Of a DNA stretch of 45,366 nt, positions 15,426-22,310 are shown piece after piece. How positions within the stretch are numbered: the stretch's first letter is position 1; the number at the start of each line of letters is the position of its first letter. The notes under the pieces were generated by a model. It saw nothing but the letters and a program-made list of their open reading frames with translations, did no database searches and was not told the origin of the DNA. The translations under genes and the position numbers were made by a program. The DNA comes from a virus. Location of the stretch: IMG/VR virus record IMGVR_UViG_3300033144_006498, positions 1 to 45,366 of that record; one strand, 5' to 3'.

Positions 15426-15708
15426 TATTTTTCTCCTTTTTGTTGTCGGCCAAAGCCACGTTTAAACTTGTTTGTATATTTGGGACTAATTTTACAAAAT
15501 TGCTAGTATTACCTGCAAGAAAGTATATGTGGTCATGTGCCTGGAAAATGGTTTCCGTAGTCCTATTCAGAACCCAATCACCTTTTTTGATTTCTTTTTC
15601 TTTGGCTGCTAACCAGATTCTTCTAACTCTTTGGTACATCTCATAGGATGAATGTTCGTTGCCAAAATCTGAGCTATTAAATTCTACTTTGATTAGTGTT
15701 TCACTCAT
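15400..15708 (-). CDS. Hypothetical protein
   Basis: 102 aa. A charged helix (RVRRIWLAAKEKEIKKGDW) is followed by strands (VLNRTTETIFQAHDHIYF). Its basic tail overlaps the next gene by 26 nt, and its start overlaps the previous stop by 1 nt (TAATG). No family recognised. Confidence 0.65.
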   Translation of the reverse strand: MSETLIKVEFNSSDFGNEHSSYEMYQRVRRIWLAAKEKEIKKGDWVLNRTTETIFQAHDHIYFLAGNTSNFVKLVPNIQTSLNVALADNKKEKNNEAQRFKR

Positions 15709-15896
15709 TATTTTTCTTCCTTTTTGTTAAATTTATCCTCAACTAATCTATCAACTCTTTTATTCACAAGGCTTATGAACTCACCCTGTGTTTCAAATAT
15801 TCCCATAACTGTATTATGGCTTTTACGGTCCATAGCCAGCTGAGCTATCACTAGGGCTACCCATAGAATTTGTAATATTAATAATAGTGTTAACAT
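15708..15896 (-). CDS. Small N-terminally anchored membrane protein
   Basis: 62 aa. A hydrophobic segment at residues 1-21 (LTLLLILQILWVALVIAQLA) is followed by a charged cytoplasmic or periplasmic helix ending KKEEK. GGAGG precedes the start; TAATG couples it to the ExoX-like gene. It could tether replication proteins to the membrane, but no evidence beyond context exists. Confidence 0.7.
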   Translation of the reverse strand: MLTLLLILQILWVALVIAQLAMDRKSHNTVMGIFETQGEFISLVNKRVDRLVEDKFNKKEEK

Positions 15897-16270
15897 TATA
15901 ATGCCTCCTTTACTTCTCGGGATACATTGAATCCCAAATTGTTAATTAAATAGTTAAGATATTGTACATCTTGTCTTATAACATCTCTTATACTGACTCC
16001 AGCATATTTACCTCTTTTAAATACATGGTCAAATCCAAGGCCATCTCCAAGACCCTTTATTATTTGGGTGACTCTATTACCGATATTACTTAGGGCTCTT
16101 TTTTGAGCCTCTGTAGGGGGGACCCCTTTCTCAGACATACTTTCCATAGTAGCCTGGATATTTTTGGTCATATCATAGGCGTTAGCTGCCCACTTCTTGA
16201 TGGAGTAGGTGTACTTATCCCCACCTCTAATTATTGTGTTCAAATTATCTAATATTGCTGTAGTGCTCAT
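15896..16270 (-). CDS. Protein with ExoX-like C-terminal domain
   Basis: About 124 aa from the ATG at 16270, chosen because CAGGAG lies 7 nt before it; the frame is open further upstream inside the ATPase gene. The C terminus (KRGKYAGVSIRDVIRQD followed by VQYLNYLI) matches the small GK-x-x-G-x-x-i-x-D-V-x-x-x-D-x-x-YL module found at the end of exodeoxyribonuclease X and in many phage proteins. The catalytic exonuclease part is absent, so this is probably a DNA- or protein-binding module working with the replication proteins around it. Confidence 0.65.
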   Translation of the reverse strand: MSTTAILDNLNTIIRGGDKYTYSIKKWAANAYDMTKNIQATMESMSEKGVPPTEAQKRALSNIGNRVTQIIKGLGDGLGFDHVFKRGKYAGVSIRDVIRQDVQYLNYLINNLGFNVSREVKEAL

Positions 16271-16295
16271 AATTTTCTCCTGTTTGTTAGTGATT

Positions 16296-17981
16296 TTAAT
16301 CGAACGGGTTATCCGATTCGTTTGTATTTGCATATTTATCCATTACTTTCTTATTCGCCCTGGGATTAACCACGGGAATTAAGTCAGCATTATTGTGGTG
16401 AATTATCCAGTAACCTTTTGTCTTCAAATCAGATTTGAGTTTGTCCCTAACTGGTAGGAATGACTGAGTGGATTTATCTTCTTTATAAAATTCAATTAAC
16501 CTATCTCTAAGTTCCTTGAGGCTTAAGAAAATTATACCAAGCTCCTTCTCAACTACAGTTTGGCTCACCTTTTTAGGTAATTCATTATATTTGGCGAGAA
16601 GTGTTTTAGTATCCGCATCAGCCACTTTATATAATTCTAGTGGATTGGCTGCCTCTTCTAAAGCTGATTCAAGTAAATAAACATCAATCGCATCAGTTTT
16701 CACATAACCTTTCTGAATTCTCTGAAGCTTCCTAAAGTTAGGCGTATCCTTGACAACATAACCTTGACGGTCGTTCATATCCTCATCAATACCCTGCCAA
16801 AGTTTAAGTGAATCCATTCCATTAATTAAGCTTAACCGTTTTGGGTCCCTTAAGTGATTCACAGTTATCTCATAAAATCTTCTCATACCCGTTGGGTCAT
16901 AAATATGAGAGGTGAGAGTGCCATTGGATGTGGAGATAGCCGTGAATTGTCGTTTCATTCTCTGGTGTTTTTGAGTATGAAAAATCCTCGCAAATAAATT
17001 CTTAGTTGTGAGCATATTTTTAAGGGCACTCATAAGCTTACCGCGTTCAGCTGCAGGTATAGTCCCAAAATTTAGCTCATCAAATAAAACAATATAATTT
17101 TTGGAAAATATCGCAAAATCTGCAGAGCTAGTTATTTTATCCAAAGCAGATTCATAGGAATAATCCGCGATAGGGGAGTATAATTTTCTCCAGAAGAAAG
17201 ATTTACCAGCACCTTCACCTGAATCTGAGGAGATATTAATGAGGATATAATCTGGAACTGTATCCACCCAAATTTCACCCTCATATAGTGGCATGATATG
17301 CTGTTTTACTTGCCACATCATCTGTTTTAGCATAAGGATGTGGAATTCAATATCCCATTTTGGACTATTTACGGGCCTGAAAGCCTCCAAAACTGCTCTT
17401 AAAGTCTCAGTTGTGTAGTCCTCATGCTCTGAATTGTACACTAGGGCCTCTTTTAAAGCATCCCGGTTCGTGTGGTCCCGTAAGGTTAGAGAGCCAGCTA
17501 AAACCTTTTCTACGTCCCCAATGGCGTAGGTACGCCTGATTTTCTTCATCTTCCCAGTCATATCATCCAGGTACTGGGATTCACGGTTATAATCTACAAC
17601 GTGTTTAAGCAGCATACTCTGACAATCAATAGCTGAAATTGACTGTCTATCCATAGTAATCTCTTCACCCGTGGCACTATGCTTAATTTTATGCTTCTCA
17701 AAACATTGCATAACTAAATCGTACTCAGTTTCAACATCAGGTAAGCTTTGGTCCACAACCACTTTCTTAGGGGTCATATCCTTACAATTTCTTTTCAGGT
17801 AGGTTTTGAAAGGCCTAAATTCAAGTTTCATTGTCCCACCTGGTAGGTCTTTACCATAATCCTTATAGGCTTTGATTATATCCTTAGGCCTCCCCGAATT
17901 ATTACACAACGCATCATTCTTCCAACCTAATTGATTAGCTTCTATGAAATCAGTTAGGTACTCCTCAGTTCTTTCATCCAT
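16296..17981 (-). CDS. VirE-type P-loop ATPase, probable replicative helicase
   Basis: 561 aa from the ATG at 17981 (AGGAG 9 nt upstream; a TTG three codons earlier touches the ribosome site). Walker A GEGAGKS (255-261), Walker B IVLFDELN (297-304), then an STSNGTL sensor and DPTGMRRF (about 362-369), the arginine-finger end typical of virulence-associated E / SF3-like phage helicases. The N-terminal 230 residues show no primase motif I can recognise, unlike many primase-helicases. It probably unwinds DNA for the family A polymerase. Overlaps the frame of the ExoX-like gene only upstream of that gene's start. Confidence 0.82.
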   Translation of the reverse strand: MDERTEEYLTDFIEANQLGWKNDALCNNSGRPKDIIKAYKDYGKDLPGGTMKLEFRPFKTYLKRNCKDMTPKKVVVDQSLPDVETEYDLVMQCFEKHKIKHSATGEEITMDRQSISAIDCQSMLLKHVVDYNRESQYLDDMTGKMKKIRRTYAIGDVEKVLAGSLTLRDHTNRDALKEALVYNSEHEDYTTETLRAVLEAFRPVNSPKWDIEFHILMLKQMMWQVKQHIMPLYEGEIWVDTVPDYILINISSDSGEGAGKSFFWRKLYSPIADYSYESALDKITSSADFAIFSKNYIVLFDELNFGTIPAAERGKLMSALKNMLTTKNLFARIFHTQKHQRMKRQFTAISTSNGTLTSHIYDPTGMRRFYEITVNHLRDPKRLSLINGMDSLKLWQGIDEDMNDRQGYVVKDTPNFRKLQRIQKGYVKTDAIDVYLLESALEEAANPLELYKVADADTKTLLAKYNELPKKVSQTVVEKELGIIFLSLKELRDRLIEFYKEDKSTQSFLPVRDKLKSDLKTKGYWIIHHNNADLIPVVNPRANKKVMDKYANTNESDNPFD

Positions 17982-17982
17982 A

Positions 17983-18156
17983 TCATTCAACTCCTAGTAA
18001 GGTTTTAGTTTGAGCCGTCCATTTACGAACTAGGGTTTGGATGATTCCACTTTTATTATAACTATGGTCCTCACAAAGCTTATCGAAATCAGATTTCACT
18101 TCTGAGTCGAAGGTGTAAGTTCCTTGAACTTTTGGGGGTAGGGGTTGTTCTGGCAT
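17983..18156 (-). CDS. 57-aa ribbon-helix-helix-like protein
   Basis: The ATG at 18156 follows AAGGA; the TGA (17983-17985) lies one base before the ATPase ATG. The product reads GTYTFDSEVKSDFDKLCED, then NKSGIIQTLVRKWT: one strand and two helices, as in Arc/CopG-type regulators. It may autoregulate the operon or assist DNA binding by the ATPase. Similar in plan to the genes at 6699 and 19282. Confidence 0.6.
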   Translation of the reverse strand: MPEQPLPPKVQGTYTFDSEVKSDFDKLCEDHSYNKSGIIQTLVRKWTAQTKTLLGVE

Positions 18157-18157
18157 T

Positions 18158-18439
18158 TTATTGTTCCTTTTTATTTTTGGTTATTAATTTCTCGTAAGTT
18201 TCATTCGCTCTAAGTAAATACTGTGAGGCTACTTTGTACATTTCCATAGCTTCACTTAGTCGCCTGTTTTTTCTCTCAGACTCTTTGAGCTTCTCTTCGA
18301 GTTCTTTGATTTCTTTATTTACAAAATCGATAAATTCTTGAGCGTCTTCTCTAGTGTCTCCAATTTCTAGCCCATCAAAACCGTTTCCTTTTATGGTGAC
18401 TCTTTCATCTATATATTGTTTTACTACAAAATCTTCCAT
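18158..18439 (-). CDS. Coiled-coil hypothetical protein
   Basis: 93 aa from the ATG at 18439, which shares its A with the previous TGA (TGATG); the GTG before it lies inside the previous gene. Residues about 30-75 form a strong coiled coil (EIKELEEKLKESERKNRRL). No family recognised. Confidence 0.65.
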   Translation of the reverse strand: MEDFVVKQYIDERVTIKGNGFDGLEIGDTREDAQEFIDFVNKEIKELEEKLKESERKNRRLSEAMEMYKVASQYLLRANETYEKLITKNKKEQ

Positions 18440-18621
18440 CACTCACCCTCCCAAACTATGGAAACTTTGAACTTACCTTCATAAGTTAATGAGCCTTCCT
18501 GTCTAGGGATAGCCTTTGTAATAGGGTTGAGCTTATCACAAAAAGCGTTGGCTATTTCTCTTTCTATATCGAATAACTCTTCACCGTCGAATTCTTCATC
18601 AAATATTTTTATTATCCTCAT
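18439..18621 (-). CDS. Hypothetical acidic protein
   Basis: 60 aa. An acidic first half (DEEFDGEELFDIEREIANAF) is followed by two or three strands at the end (LTYEGKFKVSIVWEGE). Coupled by overlaps on both sides. Function unknown. Confidence 0.6.
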   Translation of the reverse strand: MRIIKIFDEEFDGEELFDIEREIANAFCDKLNPITKAIPRQEGSLTYEGKFKVSIVWEGE

Positions 18622-18944
18622 CCTACCACCTCCAAAAGTTTCTCACACGATACTGAGGGGTCGGCCGTATAGGCGAGCCAGATAGCAAAATTGTATTTGA
18701 ATTTAGTTAGCTTAAAATAAACTGCATACATTGAGTTGTTATATTCCTCTGTCTGACCTTCTGTAAGCCCCTCAATCACCATAGCTATTTGATTCATGTC
18801 TTTGTGTGGTTGCCACTCCTCTTGTATTTCTGATAAATATGTGTCGCATAAATGGTAAACTCCGCTGTGGTCGTATAAAACCTTGTCTGCTGTATTAGCT
18901 AATTTCTCTAGTTGTTCTTTAGTTGGTTCAAATTTTTTAGTCAC
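18618..18944 (-). CDS. Hypothetical protein, first gene after an internal promoter
   Basis: 108 aa with a GTG start (18944) preceded by GAGGAGG at 8 nt; the strength of that site supports the GTG. Mostly helical, with a hydrophobic region near the end (FNYNFAIWLAY-like, as FKYNFAIWLAYTAD). No family recognised. It leads the transcript made from the promoter at 18999-19027. Confidence 0.65.
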   Translation of the reverse strand: MTKKFEPTKEQLEKLANTADKVLYDHSGVYHLCDTYLSEIQEEWQPHKDMNQIAMVIEGLTEGQTEEYNNSMYAVYFKLTKFKYNFAIWLAYTADPSVSCEKLLEVVG

Positions 18945-18998
18945 TCAGTCGCCTCCTCTTTAGTTCTTTTAGTTTCTTTAGTTTCTCAGTACAATAAT

Positions 18999-19027
18999 AA
19001 ATTAAACTATTAAGATACCGTAGTCAA
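18999..19027 (-). promoter_or_regulatory. Internal early promoter
   Basis: On the - strand, TTGACT (19027-19022), a 17-nt spacer and TAATTT (19004-18999). It lies about 55 nt before the GTG at 18944 and downstream of the terminator at 19201-19237, so it restarts transcription for the replication genes. Confidence 0.55.
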
Positions 19028-19200
19028 GCATTATTACCGTATTTTGGAAAATAAATTTGGAGGGCTTAGGGCTAAGCCTATCTATTCTTTTTCTCTTTCT
19101 ACAGAAGTTTGACACACGTCTCACATCGCGTGTAGAGTGTTGGTTTTGAGAGTAAGTAGGGCTGGGGGCTAGCTCCATATTTGGGTGTTTAGAATTTTAT
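19028..19200. other. Non-coding spacer with short hairpins
   Basis: No ORF with a ribosome site is seen. It holds a hairpin GGCTTA/TAAGCC with a 4-nt loop (about 19067-19082), an inverted repeat ACACG/CGTGT (about 19112-19132) and a GC-rich patch GGGGGCTAGCTCC. It separates a terminator from a promoter and may hold regulator sites; nothing more can be supported. Confidence 0.4.
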
Positions 19201-19237
19201 AAAAAAAAGAAATTCGACCATATATGACCGAATTTCT
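19201..19237 (-). terminator. Strong intrinsic terminator
   Basis: On the - strand, AGAAATTCG (19237-19229) pairs perfectly with CGAATTTCT (19216-19208) over a 12-nt loop, followed at once by a run of 8 T (19208-19201). It ends the first early transcript, after the gene at 19282. Confidence 0.85.
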
Positions 19238-19253
19238 GTGTGCTCTTTTTCCA

Positions 19254-19286
19254 ATTTCTCCTAGTGTTTTGCAGATTTCTCCTAGT
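19254..19286. repeat. 12-bp direct repeat with 21-bp spacing
   Basis: ATTTCTCCTAGT occurs at 19254-19265 and 19275-19286; on the - strand this is ACTAGGAGAAAT. One copy includes the stop codon of the gene at 19282. Each copy contains a ribosome-site-like AGGAG but no ORF follows, so a duplicated operator or a small tandem duplication is likelier. Confidence 0.6.
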
Positions 19287-19497
19287 AATTATGTCGCTTT
19301 AGGTATACTTTTAGGAGTTCCTCTATTAAATTACTTTTATTTTCTCCTGAATCCGCTAAATATTTACCTAGTTTTTCGATTATTTTAGGGCTAATTGTGG
19401 CAGTTATTCCGACCTTTTTTAGAGCTTTTGGTATAGTATGACGGCCTTGCCCAATATTATTTCTACGTTGAACCTTTCCTTGTTTTGTGAGTTCCAT
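19282..19497 (-). CDS. Small ribbon-helix-helix-like protein
   Basis: 71 aa from the ATG at 19497 (TAATG overlap, GGGAG 9 nt upstream); an ATG three codons earlier is possible. Basic N terminus (KVQRRNNIGQGRHTIP), then ITATISPKIIEKLGKYLADSGENKSNLIEELL: a strand, helix, N-x-S-x-LIEE helix pattern characteristic of CopG/RHH DNA-binding proteins. Last gene of the first early transcript; a candidate early repressor or nucleoid-like factor. Confidence 0.65.
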   Translation of the reverse strand: MELTKQGKVQRRNNIGQGRHTIPKALKKVGITATISPKIIEKLGKYLADSGENKSNLIEELLKVYLKRHNY

Positions 19498-19745
19498 TAT
19501 CTCCATCTCCCTTCTTGACAGTCTAAGACATCCTTAGCCCCTTTATCTCTCTCAATTTGCTTTTCCTTTTCTATATCTTCCTCAGTTTGTAAAGCAAAAT
19601 CTAGAGGGCCTATAGTTATTTTAGGGAATTTCGCAATAAATAAATCTTGATAAGCTGCCCTATTCTCCCAACTATATTTCCCTAAATTAAAGTCGTCGGG
19701 AATCTCTATCTCTATTGTATAAGTACCTATTAATTTTTTAGTCAT
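19497..19745 (-). CDS. Hypothetical protein
   Basis: 82 aa with ribosome site GGAGGAAA. Starts MTKKLIGTYTIEIEIPDDF, with beta strands, then a charged helix (EEDIEKEKQIERDKGAKDV). No family recognised. It starts 2 bases after the stop of the unusual ORF at 19748. Confidence 0.65.
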   Translation of the reverse strand: MTKKLIGTYTIEIEIPDDFNLGKYSWENRAAYQDLFIAKFPKITIGPLDFALQTEEDIEKEKQIERDKGAKDVLDCQEGRWR

Positions 19746-19747
19746 AA

Positions 19748-19930
19748 TTAAATTTCCTCCATTAATTGTAATCTTTCCACCATTGTTTCCGAAATATCTA
19801 AGGTTGGGAAGTGATAATTAAACCAACTTAAGATATTTATTTGTCTTGTCCCTTCAGGAAAATGCCTAAATGAGAGTGTGATTTCACCTTTAGGGGTTTG
19901 TGGTATGGATAAGAAGACATATAAAAGTAT
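19748..19930 (-). CDS. ORF without ATG/GTG/TTG start (possible AUA start or +1 frameshift)
   Basis: The frame is open from just after a TAG at 19958-19960 to the TAA at 19748-19750 and encodes a protein-like sequence (VFLSIPQTPKGEITLSFRHF and then LDISETMVERLQLMEEI). No usual start occurs before Met50. An ATA at 19930 lies 4 nt after AGGTGG, a perfect ribosome site, giving 60 aa. Alternatives: a +1 shift at the end of the upstream gene (GGG GAA TAA AAA), or a recent mutation that removed the start. The gene fits exactly between its neighbours, so it is probably real. Confidence 0.45.
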   Translation of the reverse strand: MLLYVFLSIPQTPKGEITLSFRHFPEGTRQINILSWFNYHFPTLDISETMVERLQLMEEI

Positions 19931-19949
19931 CTTACCACCTAAACTATTT

Positions 19950-20126
19950 TTATTCCCCTAGTACTTCAAAACTATCTATAGTAAGTGCTTTATCTATAAA
20001 ATAACTTTTTTCAATATACTTAGGGATTATATTATCTATGTGGTGTTGAGCCTCAGCCCTTGAATAGAATAATCCATGAACAGCTAAATGATTTTCTTTT
20101 TCTACTACTTTTATTTTTTCTGGCAT
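19950..20126 (-). CDS. Conserved phage-type hypothetical protein
   Basis: 58 aa; the ATG at 20126 follows GGGAG by 8 nt. The sequence LFYSRAEAQHHIDNIIPKY..IDKALTIDSFEVL resembles a small protein pattern seen repeatedly in phages and mobile elements (FxSRxxAExHLxxxIPxYxxxGYxxDKTLTxDxFEV). Function unknown. The end abuts the start-less ORF. Confidence 0.65.
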   Translation of the reverse strand: MPEKIKVVEKENHLAVHGLFYSRAEAQHHIDNIIPKYIEKSYFIDKALTIDSFEVLGE

Positions 20127-20224
20127 GTGTGTCGCTCCCTTTGTTGGTTTGTTGTGGTTAGGTAATTGTGAAGGTTAAAACCGTCTAGCTCCTGTATGAA
20201 GGGGATAAACGGGCTAATTTTCAT
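20111..20224 (-). CDS. Putative 37-aa protein
   Basis: The ATG at 20224 follows AAGGT; the frame ends at TAA 20111-20113, overlapping the next gene start by 16 nt. The product (MKISPFIPFIQELDGFNLHN..) has no motif. Such an overlap would couple it to the 58-aa gene. It may be a leader peptide. Confidence 0.35.
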   Translation of the reverse strand: MKISPFIPFIQELDGFNLHNYLTTTNQQRERHTCQKK

Positions 20225-20305
20225 GATTACCTTGTTTTGTTGGTGAACCTTTAGAATCCACAGTGATTATTTAATACCCCTAATTAAAGAGGTACCTATC
20301 ATAAT

Positions 20306-20614
20306 TCAACGAGTTTTAAGATGTTTAATTAAATCACTCATATTCATATTTGCTTTATCATGGACAATATCCCCATCCTTTAATTCTTCCGACCTTTCCT
20401 CTGCTAAGTAATCGTAAAGGACATCTAATGAACCTAGGAATATTTCATACATTCCATGATTTCCAAACATTGAGGATAATAATTGAATTTGATTATCTCT
20501 AGAGGCTGCCTTTATTCCATCCAAATTATAGGTATAATCCCGATATCCATCACCGCAAAAGTGTAGAGTCTCTGTGGAGGATAGTTTATTAGTGGTAAGT
20601 GTTGATTTAGTCAT
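20306..20614 (-). CDS. Hypothetical protein
   Basis: 102 aa with ribosome site AAGGAG. Starts MTKSTLTTNKLSS; the middle is helical (LLSSMFGNHGMYEIFLGSLDVLYDYLAEE). No family recognised. Shares the opening MTKS and spacing style with the gene at 20840. Confidence 0.65.
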   Translation of the reverse strand: MTKSTLTTNKLSSTETLHFCGDGYRDYTYNLDGIKAASRDNQIQLLSSMFGNHGMYEIFLGSLDVLYDYLAEERSEELKDGDIVHDKANMNMSDLIKHLKTR

Positions 20615-20616
20615 GA

Positions 20617-20838
20617 TTATTTAGCTCCTTCTTTATAGTTAAATTCCCTTAAAAGCTTACTTATTAGTTTATTAATAATGTGGTCGGCATATTGCCAACC
20701 CTCACGCGCCATAATTACCCCATTATGTTTTTTTACTAATCTAATCAATTCATCCTTATTTTTATTGTCTTGGTGTGTATTGTGGTATTCTAAGATTACA
20801 TCTTTTTCAATATCTTTGATTTGTTTTAATACGTTCAT
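20617..20838 (-). CDS. Hypothetical helical protein
   Basis: 73 aa from the ATG at 20838 (MNVLKQIKDIEKDVIL), just after the upstream TAA with GGAG 10 nt before; in-frame ATGs upstream lie inside the previous gene. Entirely helical and charged. Function unknown. Confidence 0.6.
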   Translation of the reverse strand: MNVLKQIKDIEKDVILEYHNTHQDNKNKDELIRLVKKHNGVIMAREGWQYADHIINKLISKLLREFNYKEGAK

Positions 20839-20839
20839 T

Positions 20840-21232
20840 TTAGATATACTCCGCATAATCAAAGGAATTAATCATTTCTATTGTTTTCTTAGTGAAGACT
20901 TTTTGTTCTTTTATTTCCTTAATATATTTGTGATAGATTGCGTAACCTGTGAATACTTCTTTTTTCATGTGTAAATAGTTTTTAACATCGGGTTTTTTAC
21001 TCTTACCCTCCAGTATCCATTTACAAGTAAAGTATTGTGTAGCTTCTGAGACTGTTAAACCAAATGATTTAGTAATAGATGAAGGTCTACATTTACGATG
21101 AGTCCTTTCATCTTGACTTATTTGTGATACAAACCCATCTAGGTAGTGATTACCGTCCATTATACGGAATAAATCCCAATAAATATTTCTTATAGCTGCA
21201 ACGTGTTGTTTTTTAGTGATTGATTTAGTCAT
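20840..21232 (-). CDS. Hypothetical protein
   Basis: 130 aa. A basic helical protein (MTKSITKKQHVAAIRNIYWDLF) with SITKSFGLTVSEATQYF in the middle, which could be a helix-turn-helix. Second gene after the main early promoter, so an early host-takeover or regulatory role is plausible but unproven. Confidence 0.65.
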   Translation of the reverse strand: MTKSITKKQHVAAIRNIYWDLFRIMDGNHYLDGFVSQISQDERTHRKCRPSSITKSFGLTVSEATQYFTCKWILEGKSKKPDVKNYLHMKKEVFTGYAIYHKYIKEIKEQKVFTKKTIEMINSFDYAEYI

Positions 21233-21234
21233 TA

Positions 21235-21387
21235 TTATAATCCTCCCATTGTATTATTCATAATCATATAAGGTACAGCTAAAGCTATTCCCATCAAGAC
21301 ACCTAAATAAATAGTGTAATCGAATCCTATTAGCAGGCTAGAGAATAGTGAAGTGTTGTTTGTTTTAGTTAAGCTTGTGTTTCTCAT
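21235..21387 (-). CDS. First early gene: 50-aa membrane protein
   Basis: From the ATG at 21387 (ribosome site AGGAAAA) the product has a polar start MRNTSLTKTNNTS, then about 30 hydrophobic residues (FDYTIYLGVLMGIALAVPYMIM) forming one TM helix. An upstream in-frame ATG at 21423 lies at the predicted transcription start and would be leaderless, so the shorter form is preferred. Being the first product made, it is a good candidate for an envelope-acting early protein such as superinfection exclusion. Confidence 0.65.
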   Translation of the reverse strand: MRNTSLTKTNNTSLFSSLLIGFDYTIYLGVLMGIALAVPYMIMNNTMGGL

Positions 21388-21424
21388 GATTGTTTTCCTT
21401 TGTTTATTGTTAGTGATTATCATA

Positions 21425-21458
21425 ATTAGAATATACGCTATTAAATTCTAATTGTCAA
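21425..21458 (-). promoter_or_regulatory. Main early leftward promoter with built-in operator
   Basis: On the - strand, TTGACA (21458-21453), a 17-nt spacer and TATATT (21435-21430), close to a perfect sigma70 promoter. An 8-bp perfect inverted repeat ATTAGAAT / ATTCTAAT (21425-21432 and 21445-21452) covers the -10 and the -35-proximal spacer, so a dimeric repressor could bind there and block RNA polymerase. Confidence 0.75.
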
Positions 21459-21716
21459 GTTAATTTAAATATTATTTTAATTAATTCTTATTTACTTATA
21501 GAATAGGGAGTAAGGCGGTGATATTATGGGGGTCTATTTTACGGTAAATTACTACGATATTTAGGTGGACGATATATGAGCGTAAATGTTGATATATTAG
21601 AACCTGAATGGGGGTGAATTATATAGATTATGTGTAGTTATTAATGACGAAATAGGACCGTTTGGGGGATTTACCCCCTGATTAGTGGTCTCAATTGAAA
21701 GGAAACCAAAAAAATC
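21459..21716. other. Divergent non-coding region
   Basis: AT-rich, with no credible ORF (only 12-13 codon frames). It contains four GATAT(T/A) elements (21520, 21556, 21571, 21591) without regular spacing and a G5/C5 hairpin (21664-21668 with 21674-21678) just upstream of the rightward gene. It could hold the rightward promoter, or an origin, but I see no clear -35/-10 pair and no regular iterons. Confidence 0.35.
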
Positions 21717-22046
21717 ATGAGAAAATTCAGGAATATTCCCCAAAAATGCCAATTAAATCACAGTCACCCGTCAAAAGGTGAGAAGATACGCTGTGATGTC
21801 CTACATTTAGCTATGAAATCTAAGGACTGTCTATATGATGCCATTGAATACGAGGTATCTTACCCAATGATGGTCAATGGCATTAAGATATGCACTCATA
21901 AACCAGACTTCACGCTCCATATGAAGGATGGGAGCATAGTGATTGATGAATTTAAGGGCGTTAGGACTGCAACTTTCAACCTGAAGCTTAAACTATTTAA
22001 GGCATTGTACCCTAAAATTGAATATAGACTGACCTTTAAAAATTAA
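21717..22046 (+). CDS. DUF1064-family PD-(D/E)XK nuclease-like protein
   Basis: 109 aa. The pattern YEVSYPMMVNGIKICTHKPDFTLHMKDG..VIDEFKGVRT is that of DUF1064: an upstream Glu, then PDF and, about 16 residues on, DEFKG, i.e. the PD-x(n)-ExK active site of restriction-like nucleases. The end (FNLKLKLFKALYPKIEYRL) also fits. DUF1064 proteins are thought to resolve or cut branched DNA before packaging. Ribosome site AAGGAAA. It leads the small rightward operon that ends with the small terminase. Confidence 0.8.
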   Translation: MRKFRNIPQKCQLNHSHPSKGEKIRCDVLHLAMKSKDCLYDAIEYEVSYPMMVNGIKICTHKPDFTLHMKDGSIVIDEFKGVRTATFNLKLKLFKALYPKIEYRLTFKN

Positions 22047-22216
22047 GGGGTACCCCCATGCCCAGGAACCCACCCCCTCTTTATTATATATACCCTGCTC
22101 TCGAAATTTTTTAATTTTTTCCAAAAAAGTCAATCCCCAATTCCCAAAAGTTATTCTTCAGGGCGTAAAAAGTCAGTTATTAATTCCTACCCAAAATTTT
22201 TTATTTTTAAGTCATT
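22047..22216. other. AT-rich non-coding spacer
   Basis: No gene is seen. It begins with a GGGGTACCCC palindrome and a C-rich stretch, then long A/T runs (AAATTTTTTAATTTTTT and AAAATTTTTTATTTTTAA). It precedes the interleaved inverted repeats at 22217 and could be an origin-like melting region. Confidence 0.35.
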
Positions 22217-22297
22217 CCTCATTTCAATAAGAATTCAAGTAAATCTACCACCCCATAGCCTCACTCGCATCAAGAATGAGGTTGACTTCTTATTGAA
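22217..22297. repeat. Interleaved inverted repeats (A-B-A'-B')
   Basis: A = CCTCATT (22217-22223) pairs with A' = AATGAGG (22275-22281). B = TTCAATAAGAA (22223-22233) pairs perfectly over 11 bp with B' = TTCTTATTGAA (22287-22297). The order A-B-A'-B' gives either a pseudoknot in RNA or mutually exclusive hairpins. B' overlaps the promoter at 22282-22310. Confidence 0.7.
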
Positions 22298-22310
22298 TAT
22301 CCCTTAAATT
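22282..22310 (+). promoter_or_regulatory. Rightward promoter
   Basis: TTGACT (22282-22287), 17-nt spacer, TAAATT (22305-22310). It is nearly the same as the internal early promoter at 18999 (TTGACT-N17-TAATTT). The spacer carries the B' arm of a long inverted repeat, so it is probably regulated. Confidence 0.6.

Noticed and set aside
21459-21716. Iteron-type origin from GATAT(T/A) copies
   Set aside because: The copies are short, differ, and have no regular spacing; expected often in AT-rich DNA.
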